A stretch of 64,000 nucleotides of DNA. It comes from Amycolatopsis sp. 195334CR. GTDB lineage: Bacteria > Actinomycetota > Actinomycetes > Mycobacteriales > Pseudonocardiaceae. A program made the position numbers and the translations under genes. Position 1 is the stretch's first letter. Each line of letters begins with the position of its first letter. The DNA lies in assembly GCF_017309385.1 (NCBI RefSeq), contig NZ_JAFJMJ010000002.1, forward strand, positions 1,984,001-2,048,000, in the 5' to 3' direction. Below, piece by piece: positions 7,804-16,378 of the stretch. The notes under the pieces are model-generated. The model had not been told where the DNA came from. It did no database searches and was given only the letters and a program-made list of their open reading frames with translations.

Positions 7804-8601
7804 GTGAGCGAGACTGCGGGGGTGTTGACCCGAACCCTGGACCGGCCCGGTGCGGTGCTCCGTTACGAGTACTGGCCGGGTGCGGGACCCGCGATGGTGC
7901 TCACGCACGGCGCGGGCATGAGTCATGAAGCCTTTGCCGCCCAAGCGATCGCGCTGCGGGAAGCCGGGCGCCACGTGGTGCTGTGGGACCTGCGCGCCCA
8001 CGGCGATTCGGCACTGACACCGGGCACGCGGTTCACCGCGGAGGACGCGCTCGCGGATTTGGTCGCGCTGCTCGACCACCTGGAACTGGAGCGTCCCGTG
8101 CTGGTCGGGCACTCGCTCGGCGGGAACCTCTCGCAGGCGCTCGTGCGCCGTGCGCCCGAGCGCGTGAGCGGGCTCGTGGTGATCGGCTCGACGTGGAACG
8201 CCGGACCGTTGACCAGGGCCGAACGCGCGCTGCTGCGGTTCGCCGCGCCGGCGTTGGGGATGCTGCCGGAGTCGCGGCTGCCGCGGATGATGGCCAAGGC
8301 TTCCGCGGTGACCCCGGCGGGGATCGCGGCGTCCGAGGCGGTGTTCGCGCGGATGCCGAAGCCCGTGTTCCTCGACGTCTGGCGGGCTACCACGTCGCTG
8401 GTCGAGCCCGACCCCGGTTACCGCACGCCGGTCCCGCTCACGCTGATCCGCGGTGATCGAGACCGCACCGGCAACATCGCCACCGCGATGCCGCGGTGGG
8501 CCGCGGCGGAGGGCGTGTCCGAGCACGTCGTGGGCGGTGCGGGGCACGTGGTGATGCTCGACGCGCCCGGTGAGGTGTCGGCGCTGCTCACTACCAGGTG
8601 A
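7804..8601 (+). CDS. Alpha/beta hydrolase
   Basis: A 265-aa alpha/beta hydrolase fold protein. Seen: the oxyanion-loop motif LTHGAGMSHEAF, DLRAHGDS, the nucleophile elbow GHSLGGNL with Ser104, and the C-terminal GGAGHVVMLDAP carrying the catalytic His. The Asp acid is likely in IRGDRDRTGN. GTG 7804 lies 3 nt after the preceding stop. The substrate cannot be assigned. It precedes the iron-regulated siderophore operon but lies upstream of the iron box, so it is not clearly part of it. Confidence 0.85.
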   Translation: MSETAGVLTRTLDRPGAVLRYEYWPGAGPAMVLTHGAGMSHEAFAAQAIALREAGRHVVLWDLRAHGDSALTPGTRFTAEDALADLVALLDHLELERPVLVGHSLGGNLSQALVRRAPERVSGLVVIGSTWNAGPLTRAERALLRFAAPALGMLPESRLPRMMAKASAVTPAGIAASEAVFARMPKPVFLDVWRATTSLVEPDPGYRTPVPLTLIRGDRDRTGNIATAMPRWAAAEGVSEHVVGGAGHVVMLDAPGEVSALLTTR

Positions 8602-8644
8602 GCCAGATCACCGGAACAATCCCTTTACCCTCGACAGGGAAACG

Positions 8645-8663
8645 TTAAGTTAGGGCAACCTAA
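8645..8663 (+). promoter_or_regulatory. Iron box (IdeR/DmdR1-type operator) upstream of dhbA
   Basis: TTAAGTTAGGGCAACCTAA matches the actinobacterial iron-box consensus TTAGGTTAGGCTAACCTAA at 16 of 19 positions by direct comparison. It lies 27 nt before the dhbA GTG. IdeR/DmdR repressors bind such boxes with Fe2+ and shut off siderophore genes when iron is sufficient. Confidence 0.88.
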
Positions 8664-8689
8664 GAACGTGGTCGGGGAAGGGAGTTCCG

Positions 8690-9640
8690 GTGGAGGACGG
8701 TATCCGCGGTGGCATCGCGGTGGTCACCGGGGCGGGCCGGGGTATCGGTGCCGCCGTCGCCGGAGCCCTGGCCTCAGCCGGCGCGACCGTCGCCGCCCTC
8801 GACCTCGACGCGGACGGCCTGGCCCAGACGGTCGCCGCCGCCGAGATCGCCGCTGCCGCCTCGACAGACACCGTCGCGAAGACCGCCGAGGCCGCCGCGA
8901 AGACCGCCGCGGCCGCGCCGCTGGTCGCCGCCGCGAAGACCGCAGCCGCCGAGACCGCCGCCGCCACTGCGGGGGCCGTCGCCGCGAAGTCGGCCGCGAC
9001 TGCGGCGGCTGGTGAGGTGGGCGGCCGGATCGTGCCGTTCCTCGCGGACGTCTCCGACGCCGCGGCCATCGCCCGGGTGATCGACGAGGTCGAAAGCGAC
9101 CTCGGCCCGATCACCATCGGCGTCCCGGTGGCCGGGATCCTCCGGCCCGGCTCCGTCTGTGACACCACCGACGACGACTGGGCCGCCACCTTCGCGGTCA
9201 ACACCACCGGCGTGTTCACCGTGCTCCGCGAGCTCTCCCGTCGCATGGTGCCCCGGCGCGCGGGCGCACTGGTCACCGTCGGCTCCAACGCGGCCGGGGT
9301 GCCCCGAACCGGCATGGCCGCGTACGCCGCGTCGAAGGCGGCGGCCACCATGCTCACCCGCTGCCTCGGCCTGGAACTGGCCGGCTCGGGCATCCGCTGC
9401 AACATCGTCTCGCCGGGCTCCACCGACACCGACATGCAGCGTCTACTGTGGACGGACGAAAACGGTGCCGCGCGGGTGATCGCGGGCGATCCGGCCCAGT
9501 TCCGCGCCGGGATCCCGCTGGGTCGCATCGCCGACCCCGCCGACATCGCCGACGCCGTGGTCTTCCTGGCGTCGAACCGGGCACGGCACATCACCATGCA
9601 GAACCTCTACGTCGACGGCGGAGCGACACTGCGCGCGTGA
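8690..9640 (+). CDS. dhbA: 2,3-dihydro-2,3-dihydroxybenzoate dehydrogenase with an Ala-rich insertion
   Basis: Oxidises 2,3-dihydro-2,3-dihydroxybenzoate to 2,3-dihydroxybenzoate with NAD+ (EntA/DhbA, an SDR). Seen: the cofactor motif GAGRGIGAAV, an NTTGVF region, Tyr212 and Lys216 of YAASK, and the end VFLASNRARHITMQNLYVDGG typical of EntA. The protein has 316 aa where the family has about 250-260. The excess is an Ala/Thr/Lys/Glu-rich, helix-prone insert at about residues 49-111, after the second Rossmann strand, with a repeated AAAKTA motif and repeated DNA (GCGAAGACCGC). GTG 8690 is preceded by GGAAGGGAG. It is the first gene after the first iron box. The substrate role rests on the cluster. 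Confidence 0.92.
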   Translation: MEDGIRGGIAVVTGAGRGIGAAVAGALASAGATVAALDLDADGLAQTVAAAEIAAAASTDTVAKTAEAAAKTAAAAPLVAAAKTAAAETAAATAGAVAAKSAATAAAGEVGGRIVPFLADVSDAAAIARVIDEVESDLGPITIGVPVAGILRPGSVCDTTDDDWAATFAVNTTGVFTVLRELSRRMVPRRAGALVTVGSNAAGVPRTGMAAYAASKAAATMLTRCLGLELAGSGIRCNIVSPGSTDTDMQRLLWTDENGAARVIAGDPAQFRAGIPLGRIADPADIADAVVFLASNRARHITMQNLYVDGGATLRA

Positions 9641-9678
9641 CCTCCGTGACCAAGACCCGCCTTCCACTGAGGTAAATC

Positions 9679-9697
9679 TTAGGTTAGGCTTTCCAAA
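9679..9697 (+). promoter_or_regulatory. Iron box (IdeR/DmdR1-type operator) upstream of dhbC
   Basis: TTAGGTTAGGCTTTCCAAA matches the 19-bp iron-box consensus at 16 positions, and the left 12 bases are exact. It lies 64 nt before the dhbC GTG. It indicates that the main operon from dhbC onward has its own iron-repressed promoter, separate from dhbA. Confidence 0.88.
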
Positions 9698-9760
9698 TAA
9701 ACGTGAGTGCACAGCGGGCGGATGTCACCGCCGAGTCGTCTTTGCGAAAGGGAATGACCA

Positions 9761-10948
9761 GTGTCTTCACCTGCTCTGGCGCGACCGCGCCCGGTGCACC
9801 GGGCGGCCGATCTGCTGGCCGCCTACCTGCCCGGCTCGTTCTACTTCTCCTCCGGGCGGGGGTCGTTGCTGGCGGACGGGGTGCACACGGTGGTGCGGGC
9901 ACCGCACGGGCAGCGCGCCCGCGCGGCGGCGGAAGCACTGGTGGCCGCGGACATCGCCGGGGTGGCCGAGCCGACGGTGGTGGGCGCGATCGGCTTCCGG
10001 CCCGATGCCGAGGCGAGCCTGGTGGTGCCCGCGGTGGTGCGCCGCGCCGGGGTCCCCGGCCGCGACGGCCCGGCGGGCGCGCTCGACGGCACGTCGTGGT
10101 CGATCACGCCGAAGCCGGAGCCCGAGGTCTACGCGGCGAGCGTGCGCCGCGCGCTGGAGCTGATCGAGGCCGGTGAACTCAGCAAGGTCGTGCTCGCGCG
10201 CTGCCTGGAACTGGCCGCCGGTAACCCCGTCGCGGTGCCCGCGCTGCTGGCGCGGCTGGTGCGGGCGGACCCGGCCGCGCACGTCTTCGCGGCCGACGTC
10301 AGCGCTCCCGGTGACCCCGCGCCCCGCACCCTGGTCGGTGCGAGCCCGGAACTGCTGGTGTCCCGGCACGGTTCGACGGTGGTGGCGAACCCGCTGGCCG
10401 GATCCCTGCCGCGCGTCGCCGACGAGGCCGAGAACCGCCGCCGCGTCGAGAAGTTGCTGGCCTCGGCGAAGGACCGCGCGGAACACGCCCACGTCGCCCA
10501 GCAGGTCGCCGACGTGCTGAGCGGGTTCTGCAGCCACCTCGACGCACCCGAGGAGCCGACGGTGATCGGCACGCCGACCATGTGGCACCTCTCCACCCGC
10601 ATCACCGGCCAGATCGCCGACCCGGCGGTTTCCGCGCTCGCGCTGGCCGAGGCACTGCACCCGACGCCCGCGGTCTGCGGCGTCCCGGTCGAACGCGCCC
10701 GCGACACGATCGCCGAACTGGAGCCGGAGGACCGCGGTTACTACGCGGGCCTGGTCGGCTGGACCGATCTCCACGGCGACGGCGAATGGGTGGTGACCAT
10801 CCGCAGCGCCGAGGTGTGCGACCGGTCGGTCCGCCTGTTCGCCGGTGCCGGGGTGGTCGCGGGCTCCGACCCCGCCGCCGAACTCGCCGAGACCAGCGCC
10901 AAGTTCCGCACGCTGCTGCGGGCACTCGGCCTGGAGGGCGCGGTATGA
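9761..10948 (+). CDS. dhbC: Isochorismate synthase
   Basis: Converts chorismate to isochorismate, the first committed step to 2,3-dihydroxybenzoate. The 395-aa product has the chorismate-binding fold. Seen: [12 protein letters not shown], the NPLAGSLPR stretch, [32 protein letters not shown] and the C-terminal [10 protein letters not shown] ligand loop, all expected for EntC/DhbC. GTG 9761 follows AAAGGGA. It overlaps dhbE by an ATGA junction. A DAHP synthase gene at the far end of the cluster should raise chorismate supply for it. Confidence 0.95.
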   Translation: MSSPALARPRPVHRAADLLAAYLPGSFYFSSGRGSLLADGVHTVVRAPHGQRARAAAEALVAADIAGVAEPTVVGAIGFRPDAEASLVVPAVVRRAGVPGRDGPAGALDGTSWSITPKPEPEVYAASVRRALELIEAGELSKVVLARCLELAAGNPVAVPALLARLVRADPAAHVFAADVSAPGDPAPRTLVGASPELLVSRHGSTVVANPLAGSLPRVADEAENRRRVEKLLASAKDRAEHAHVAQQVADVLSGFCSHLDAPEEPTVIGTPTMWHLSTRITGQIADPAVSALALAEALHPTPAVCGVPVERARDTIAELEPEDRGYYAGLVGWTDLHGDGEWVVTIRSAEVCDRSVRLFAGAGVVAGSDPAAELAETSAKFRTLLRALGLEGAV

Positions 10949-12564
10949 GTGCCGATCACGTTGCCTGGCCGGAGAAAACGGCCGCGCACTACCGCGCCGC
11001 CGGGTACTGGCGCGGCCAGACCTTCGGCTCATTGCTGACTTCCGTTGCCGAGGCCTACGCCGAGCGGACCGCGGTCGTGGGGGAGACCGCCCGCTGGAGC
11101 TTCGCCGAACTCGACCAGCGCGCGCACCGGATCGCCGCCGGGCTGGCCGATTCCGGGATCCGCGCCGGTGACCGGGTGGTACTGCAACTGCCGAACATCC
11201 CGGAGTTCCTGCCGGTGGTCTTCGGGTTGTGGCGGGCCGGGGCGTGGCCGGTGTTCGCGCTGCCCGCGCACCGCAACACCGAACTGCGCCACTTCGCCGA
11301 ACAGAGCGAGGCCGTGGCGATCCTGACCGTGGGGGAGCACGAGCGCCACGACCACGCCGCCACCGCGCGCGCCGTCGCGGGTGACGTGGCTTCGGTGCGG
11401 GACGTGCTGGTCGTCGGTTCCCCGGAGTTCGACGCACTGGCCGCCACCGCGCCCCGCGAACTGCCCGATCCCGACCCGGCCGGCGTGGCGTTCCTCCAGT
11501 TGTCCGGCGGCAGCACCGGCCTGCCGAAGCTGATCCCGCGCACCCACGACGACTACCTCTACAGCGTCCGCGAGAGCGCGCGGATTTGCGCGCTGCGCCC
11601 GGAAAGTGTTTACCTGGCGGCACTTCCGGTGGCCCACAACTTCCCGCTCAGCTCGCCGGGCGTGCTCGGCGCGCTGCACGCGGGCGCGACCAGCGTGCTC
11701 GCCCCGCGCCCGGACGCCGACACCGCGTTCCGGCTGATCGAGGCCGAGGGCGTGACGATCAGCGGGGTGGTGCCGCCGCTGGCCGCCGCCTGGGTGCAGG
11801 CCGCGGCGCGCACCAGCCGTGATCTGTCCTCTTTGGACGTCCTGCTGGTCGGCGGGGCCAAGTGCGGGCGCGAGCTCGCCGAGCGGATCGGGCCCGCGCT
11901 CGGCTGTCGGCTGCAGCAGGTTTTCGGGATGGCCGAAGGGCTTGTCTGCTACACGCGCCTCGACGACCCCGAGGAGATCGTGCTGACCACGCAGGGACGG
12001 CCCATCTCGCTCGACGACGAGATCCGCGTGGTGAACCCGGCCGACCCCGAAGCCACCTCCGACGACGTGGTGCCCGACGGCGAAGCGGGTGCGCTGCTCA
12101 CCCGCGGCCCGTACACCATCCGCGGCTACTTCCGCGCCGAGGAGCACAACGCCACCGCGTTCACCGCGGACGGCTTCTACCGCACCGGCGACCTGGTCCG
12201 GCGCACGCCGACCGGGCACCTGGAGGTGGTCGGCCGCGCGAAGGAGCAGATCAACCGCGGCGGCGAGAAGGTGGCCGCCGAGGAAGTGGAGAACCACCTG
12301 ATGGCGCACCCGGCGGTGCTCGACGCCGCCGTGGTCGCCGTGCCCGACGAGTACCTGGGCGAGCGGACCTGCGCCTACGTGGTGCCGGTGGCCGGTGGTT
12401 CGCCGACCGGCGCCGAACTGCGCCGGTTCGTCCGCGAGCGCGGGATCGCCGCGTTCAAGGTGCCCGACCTGGTCCAGGTGGTCGAGGCCTTCCCGGTGAC
12501 CGGGGTGGGCAAGACCAGCAAACGTGAGCTGCGGGCGGCACTGGCCGCTCTCGCGAAAGGGTGA
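10945..12564 (+). CDS. dhbE: 2,3-dihydroxybenzoate-AMP ligase
   Basis: Adenylates 2,3-dihydroxybenzoate and loads it on the aryl carrier protein. The 539-aa stand-alone ANL enzyme shows [16 protein letters not shown] (A3 core), [13 protein letters not shown] (A5), YRTGDLVRR (A7), [20 protein letters not shown] (A8) and the catalytic Lys region [10 protein letters not shown] (A10). The N-terminal opening [17 protein letters not shown] is typical of EntE/DhbE/MbtA. Its start codon overlaps the dhbC stop and it ends 3 nt before dhbB. Confidence 0.95.
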   Translation: MSADHVAWPEKTAAHYRAAGYWRGQTFGSLLTSVAEAYAERTAVVGETARWSFAELDQRAHRIAAGLADSGIRAGDRVVLQLPNIPEFLPVVFGLWRAGAWPVFALPAHRNTELRHFAEQSEAVAILTVGEHERHDHAATARAVAGDVASVRDVLVVGSPEFDALAATAPRELPDPDPAGVAFLQLSGGSTGLPKLIPRTHDDYLYSVRESARICALRPESVYLAALPVAHNFPLSSPGVLGALHAGATSVLAPRPDADTAFRLIEAEGVTISGVVPPLAAAWVQAAARTSRDLSSLDVLLVGGAKCGRELAERIGPALGCRLQQVFGMAEGLVCYTRLDDPEEIVLTTQGRPISLDDEIRVVNPADPEATSDDVVPDGEAGALLTRGPYTIRGYFRAEEHNATAFTADGFYRTGDLVRRTPTGHLEVVGRAKEQINRGGEKVAAEEVENHLMAHPAVLDAAVVAVPDEYLGERTCAYVVPVAGGSPTGAELRRFVRERGIAAFKVPDLVQVVEAFPVTGVGKTSKRELRAALAALAKG

Positions 12565-12567
12565 AGC

Positions 12568-13233
12568 GTGTCCCTGCCGAAGATCGAGTCCTATCCGCTG
12601 CCGACCGCGGCCGAGCTGCCGCCGGGCCGGGTCGACTGGCGGCCCGACCCGGCGCGGGCGGCGCTGCTGGTGCACGACGCGCAGCGCTACTTCCTGGCCC
12701 CGTACCAGGGCGCGCCGGTGCCGGAGATGGTCGCCAACATCGCGTCGCTGATCGCCGCCGCGCGGGCGGCGGGCGTGCCGGTGTTCTACACCGCGCAGCC
12801 GGGCCGCCAGGCCGCCGCGGACCGCGGGCTGCTCACCGAGTTCTGGGGTGACGGCATCGGCGCGGTGATCGACGACGACCCGGCCGCCGCCGACGTGGTG
12901 CCCGAGCTGGCCCCGGAAGAAGCCGACACGGTGCTGGTCAAGTGGCGCTACAGCGCCTTCCAGCGCAGCACCTTCACCGAACAGCTGGCCGGGCTGGGCC
13001 GCGACCAGCTGCTGATCACCGGCGTCTACGCGCACATCGGCTGCCAGGCCACCGCGGTCGAGGCGTTCATGCGGGACGTCCGGCCCTTCCTGGTCGCCGA
13101 CGCGGTCGCGGACTTCTCCCGCGAGCGCCACGACCAGGCCTGCGAGTACGTCGCGCAGCGCTGCGGCGTCGTCACCACCACCGCCGGCGCGCTCTCCGCG
13201 TTGTCGGCGCCGATCCACGCGGGAGCCCGATGA
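12568..13233 (+). CDS. dhbB: Isochorismatase (2,3-dihydro-2,3-dihydroxybenzoate synthase), lacking a fused ArCP
   Basis: Hydrolyses isochorismate to 2,3-dihydro-2,3-dihydroxybenzoate and pyruvate. The 221-aa isochorismatase domain has LLVHDAQRYF with the catalytic Asp, KWRYSAFQRS with the catalytic Lys, and GVYAHIGCQATAVEAF with the catalytic Cys. EntB and Bacillus DhbB carry a C-terminal aryl carrier domain. Here the protein stops after the isochorismatase domain and the carrier is a separate ORF that overlaps its stop codon. GTG 12568 starts 3 nt after dhbE. Confidence 0.95.
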   Translation: MSLPKIESYPLPTAAELPPGRVDWRPDPARAALLVHDAQRYFLAPYQGAPVPEMVANIASLIAAARAAGVPVFYTAQPGRQAAADRGLLTEFWGDGIGAVIDDDPAAADVVPELAPEEADTVLVKWRYSAFQRSTFTEQLAGLGRDQLLITGVYAHIGCQATAVEAFMRDVRPFLVADAVADFSRERHDQACEYVAQRCGVVTTTAGALSALSAPIHAGAR

Positions 13234-13472
13234 TGAGCACCACCGGACTGACCGCCGAGCAGGTTCGCGCCGACGTGGCCGGACTGCTCGGCTGCGACGA
13301 GGCCGAACTGACCCCGGACGCCGATCTGCTCGACCTCGGCCTGGATTCGATCCGGATCATGGGCCTGATCGAGCAGTGGCGCGCTGCCGGGGTCACGGTG
13401 GAGTTCGCCGACCTGGCCGAGCAGCCGCACCTGGCGCACTGGACGGCCGTGCTCGCCGGGGAGCGCGCGTGA
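13230..13472 (+). CDS. Free-standing aryl carrier protein
   Basis: An 80-aa carrier protein. LLDLGLDSIRIMGL holds the phosphopantetheine Ser (about residue 40) in the pattern of EntB-type aryl carriers. Upstream helix 1 is TAEQVRADVAGLLGCDEAEL. It should accept 2,3-dihydroxybenzoyl from DhbE and present it to the first condensation domain of the NRPS. Two adjacent ATG codons (13230 and 13233) are both possible; the first overlaps the dhbB stop. No phosphopantetheinyl transferase gene is in the window. Confidence 0.92.
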   Translation: MMSTTGLTAEQVRADVAGLLGCDEAELTPDADLLDLGLDSIRIMGLIEQWRAAGVTVEFADLAEQPHLAHWTAVLAGERA

Positions 13473-14338
13473 GCCGCGCCGAGCAGCGGGCGCGGTACCG
13501 CGAGCGGATCGCCGAGGTCCGCGCGGGCACCACGGCCGAGAAGGTGCCGTACCCGATCCGCATCCGCCAGACCGAGGTGCTGCGCACCAGCAAGGTCGGC
13601 ACCGGTCTGGTGCGGGTCACCCTGGGCGGCCCCGGGACCGCCGGGTTCGAGGCGCATTCGCCGGACGAGCACGTGAAACTGATCTTCCCGGAGTCCGACG
13701 GTTCGCTGCGCCTGCCCGAGCCCAACGGCGACATGCTGCGCTGGCCCCGGCCGCTGCCGACCTCGCGCGAGTACACCGTCCGCCGCTACGACCCGGTCAC
13801 CGGGGAACTCGACATCGACGTGGCGCTGCACGAAGGCGGCCTCGGCGCGGACTGGGCACGGGCGGCGCGCCCCGGCGACGTCGCGCACGTCGCCGGTCCG
13901 CCGGGCGGGCTGATCGTGCCGCACAACTACGACCGGTACCTGCTCGCCGGCGACCTCACCGCACTGCCCGCGATCGCACGCTGGCTGGAGGAACTGCCGC
14001 GCACCGCGGCGGGCTGGGCGTTCATCGAGGTGGCCGGTGGGAGCGAGCAGATCGAACTGCACCCGCCGGAGGACGTCGAGGTGCGCTGGCTGCACCGCGG
14101 CGACGCCGAGCCGGGGACCGGCGATCTGCTGGAGAAGGCCGTGCGCTCGGTGGAGATCCCCGACGGCGAACGGCTCTACGTCTGGCTCGCCGGCGAAGCG
14201 GGCGTGCTCAAGCCGCTGCGCCGCTGGGTGCGCGACGAACTCCGGCTCGACCGCGGTGACCACGACATCACCGGGTACTGGAAGCGCGGTGTCGCGGACT
14301 TCGACGAGGACCACGAGCACGAACACGACCACCACTGA
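13469..14338 (+). CDS. Siderophore-interacting protein (FAD-dependent ferric-siderophore reductase, ViuB type)
   Basis: A 289-aa SIP-family reductase expected to release iron from the imported ferric catecholate in the cytosol. Seen: the FAD-binding stretch TSREYTVRRYDP, ALHEGGLGADWARAARPGDV, the AGPPGGLIVP loop, and the C-terminal ferredoxin-reductase-like part WLAGEAGVLKPLRRWVRDEL followed by YWKRG. It ends with a metal-binding-like acidic/His tail (DEDHEHEHDHH) beyond the usual family end. Its GTG overlaps the ArCP stop. Confidence 0.93.
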   Translation: MSRAEQRARYRERIAEVRAGTTAEKVPYPIRIRQTEVLRTSKVGTGLVRVTLGGPGTAGFEAHSPDEHVKLIFPESDGSLRLPEPNGDMLRWPRPLPTSREYTVRRYDPVTGELDIDVALHEGGLGADWARAARPGDVAHVAGPPGGLIVPHNYDRYLLAGDLTALPAIARWLEELPRTAAGWAFIEVAGGSEQIELHPPEDVEVRWLHRGDAEPGTGDLLEKAVRSVEIPDGERLYVWLAGEAGVLKPLRRWVRDELRLDRGDHDITGYWKRGVADFDEDHEHEHDHH

Positions 14339-14344
14339 CCGTCT

Positions 14345-14361
14345 GTAATACGCCGTATTAC
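14345..14361. promoter_or_regulatory. 17-bp perfect palindrome upstream of the siderophore ABC importer
   Basis: GTAATACG-C-CGTATTAC has two perfect 8-bp arms around one base. It lies 6 nt after the SIP gene and 24 nt before the binding-protein ATG. It does not resemble an iron box. A TetR-, MarR- or GntR-type protein could bind here and give the importer its own control. Confidence 0.5.
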
Positions 14362-14384
14362 GTTCACCGAACACGAGGAAAAAG

Positions 14385-15383
14385 ATGTCCATCGCCAGAA
14401 CCGCCCGCACCGCCGGCGCGCTGGTGCTCGCCCTCGCCGTGGCCACCGGCTGCGCATCGGGCGGCGCCGAAGAGACCGGTGCCGCCGAGGGCCAGACCCG
14501 CGTTTTCGCCGCCGACAACGGGGAAATCACCATCCCGGTCGCCCCGAAGCGCGTGGTCGCCACCGGCTACGCGGTGCCCGCGCTGCTGGAGGCGAACGCG
14601 CCGCTGGTCGGGATCTCCACCTGGCAGCGCGGCCTCCCGCTGATGACGCCGGAGGACCGCACCAAGTACGACGGGCTGGCGAAGGTCGCCGGGGAGACCG
14701 CGACCGAGACGAACTACGAGGCCATCGCGCAGGCCGAGCCGGACCTGATCGTGATCGGCGTGCCGAAGCCGGTGCTGGCCGACATCGACCTCAAGCGGCT
14801 GGAAGCGCTGGCGCCGGTGGTCGCGATCGGGCCGTCCGTGCCGTCGATGTGGCGCGACCTGTCCCGCAAGCAGGCCGACGCGGCGGGCGCGCTGGGCACC
14901 TTCGACGCCACCCGCAACGAGTACGAGGCGAAGGCGAAGAAGCTCGAGGAGAAGTACGCCGGCGTGCTGCCGCAGCTCAAGCTCGGCCACGTGGGCGGGT
15001 ACGGCGAGGTCGCCAAGGGCAACTTCCAGCGCGAGTTCAACGGCTCGTGGGGCACCAACATCGCCGAGGACGTCGGCGCGAACTACTACGGCCAGGTCAA
15101 GGTCAAGGGCGGCGGCTCGAAGGACGTCAGCGAGTACCCGTCGATCGAGGAGCTGGCGGGGGCCTTCACCGAGGCCGACGCGCTCACCTACACCGTCTCC
15201 GGTGACGGTTCGGTGCCCGCCCCGGTCAAGTACGTGATGGATTCGGAGCTGTGGAAGAACCTGCCCGCGGTCAAGGCGGGCAAGGCGTTCCCGATCCGCT
15301 ACACCGAGGCCGCCACCTACCGCGCCGCGATGAAGACGCTCGACGCGGTCGACGAGGCTTTCGCGCCGCTGCTGAACAAGTGA
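14385..15383 (+). CDS. Iron-siderophore ABC transporter, substrate-binding lipoprotein
   Basis: A 332-aa FepB/FhuD-type (cluster A-II) binding protein. A lipoprotein signal ends LALAVATGC, with Cys22 as the lipidation site. Then come VAPKRVVATGYAVPALLEA, a YEAIAQAEPDLIVIG strand and the C-terminal helix region VDEAFAPLLNK. It should capture the ferric catecholate at the cell surface and pass it to the two permeases. It overlaps the first permease (GTGA) and begins the importer part of the operon. Confidence 0.93.
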   Translation: MSIARTARTAGALVLALAVATGCASGGAEETGAAEGQTRVFAADNGEITIPVAPKRVVATGYAVPALLEANAPLVGISTWQRGLPLMTPEDRTKYDGLAKVAGETATETNYEAIAQAEPDLIVIGVPKPVLADIDLKRLEALAPVVAIGPSVPSMWRDLSRKQADAAGALGTFDATRNEYEAKAKKLEEKYAGVLPQLKLGHVGGYGEVAKGNFQREFNGSWGTNIAEDVGANYYGQVKVKGGGSKDVSEYPSIEELAGAFTEADALTYTVSGDGSVPAPVKYVMDSELWKNLPAVKAGKAFPIRYTEAATYRAAMKTLDAVDEAFAPLLNK

Positions 15384-16378
15384 CCCGAACGCTCCGCGAA
15401 TCCGGCACGCGGCCGGGGCTGCTCGTCGCGGCCTTGGCCCTGCTGGTGGTGGTAGCGGTGCTGAGCGTCGGGGTCGGCGCGCACGGCATCGCCCCCGCCG
15501 AGGTGCTCCGCGCGCTGTTCGGTGGTGACCCGGCGAACCCGGATCACCTGGTGGTGCGGGATGTCCGCCTGCCGAGGGCGGTGCTGGCCGTGGCCGCCGG
15601 TGCCGCGCTCGGCGTGGCCGGGGTGCTGGTGCAGGCGCTCTCGCGCAACCCGCTGGCCGAACCCGGGGTGCTCGGGGTGACCTCGGGCGCCGGGTTCGCC
15701 ATCACCGTCGGTGTGTCGCTCGGGGTGGCCGGGCCCGCCGGGGAACTGCTGCTGTCGGTGGTGGGCGCGCTGCTCGCCGCGGCGCTGGTCTATTCGGTCG
15801 GCCGCCAGTCGCCGCTGCGGCTGGTGCTCACCGGGACCGCGCTGACCTTCGTGCTCACCGGTGTCGGGCTGGGCCTGCGGTTGCTCGACCCGGAGGTGTT
15901 CGACGTGTACCGGTTCTGGTCGATCGGCTCGCTCGCCGGGCGGGAGCAGGCGCCGATGGCGCTACCGCTGGTGGCCATCGCCGTGGGCGTGCTGGGCGCG
16001 TTGCTGGTGAGCAGGCAGCTCAACGCGGTCGCGCTCGGCGAGACGGTGGCGCACACGCTCGGTGCGAACGTGGCGCGGGTCCGCTTCGCGACGCTGGCGC
16101 TGATCACCCTGCTGGCCGGGGCGGCCACCGCGGTCGCCGGGCCGATCCTCTTTGTCGGGCTGATGGTGCCGCACCTGGCCCGGCGGGCGGGCGGGGGTTC
16201 GGTGCCGTGGCTGGTCGGGTTCGGCGCGGTGCTGGGCCCGATCCTGCTGCTGCTGTCGGACATGGGTTCGCGGGTGCTGCTGCCGACCGGTGAGGTGCCG
16301 GTCGCCATCGTCACCGCGTTCGTCGGCGGCCCGGTGCTGATCTGGGCCGTGCGCAAGTACGGGGCGGCGCCGCTGTGA
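15380..16378 (+). CDS. Iron-siderophore ABC transporter permease 1 (FecCD family)
   Basis: A 332-aa FecCD-family permease with about nine to ten hydrophobic helices. Family signatures seen: VRDVRLPRAVLAVAAGAALG near the N-terminus, VQALSRNPLAEPGVLGVTSG, and GPILFVGLMVPHLARR, the cytoplasmic coupling loop. GTG 15380 overlaps the binding-protein stop, and its own stop overlaps the next permease, so the four import genes are tightly coupled. Confidence 0.95.
   Translation: MTRTLRESGTRPGLLVAALALLVVVAVLSVGVGAHGIAPAEVLRALFGGDPANPDHLVVRDVRLPRAVLAVAAGAALGVAGVLVQALSRNPLAEPGVLGVTSGAGFAITVGVSLGVAGPAGELLLSVVGALLAAALVYSVGRQSPLRLVLTGTALTFVLTGVGLGLRLLDPEVFDVYRFWSIGSLAGREQAPMALPLVAIAVGVLGALLVSRQLNAVALGETVAHTLGANVARVRFATLALITLLAGAATAVAGPILFVGLMVPHLARRAGGGSVPWLVGFGAVLGPILLLLSDMGSRVLLPTGEVPVAIVTAFVGGPVLIWAVRKYGAAPL

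Noticed and set aside
6568..8547. Long minus-strand open frame across amiB and the hydrolase
   Set aside because: It crosses three well-supported plus-strand genes and contains only low-complexity Arg/His/Pro/Gln sequence.
8619..8641. Hairpin TCCCT...AGGGA after the hydrolase gene as a terminator
   Set aside because: Only five base pairs with a long loop and no T-run; too weak to call next to the iron box.
9761..10948. Salicylate synthase instead of isochorismate synthase
   Set aside because: The neighbouring isochorismatase, DHB dehydrogenase and DHB-AMP ligase genes define a 2,3-DHB pathway, and the sequence fits EntC/DhbC.
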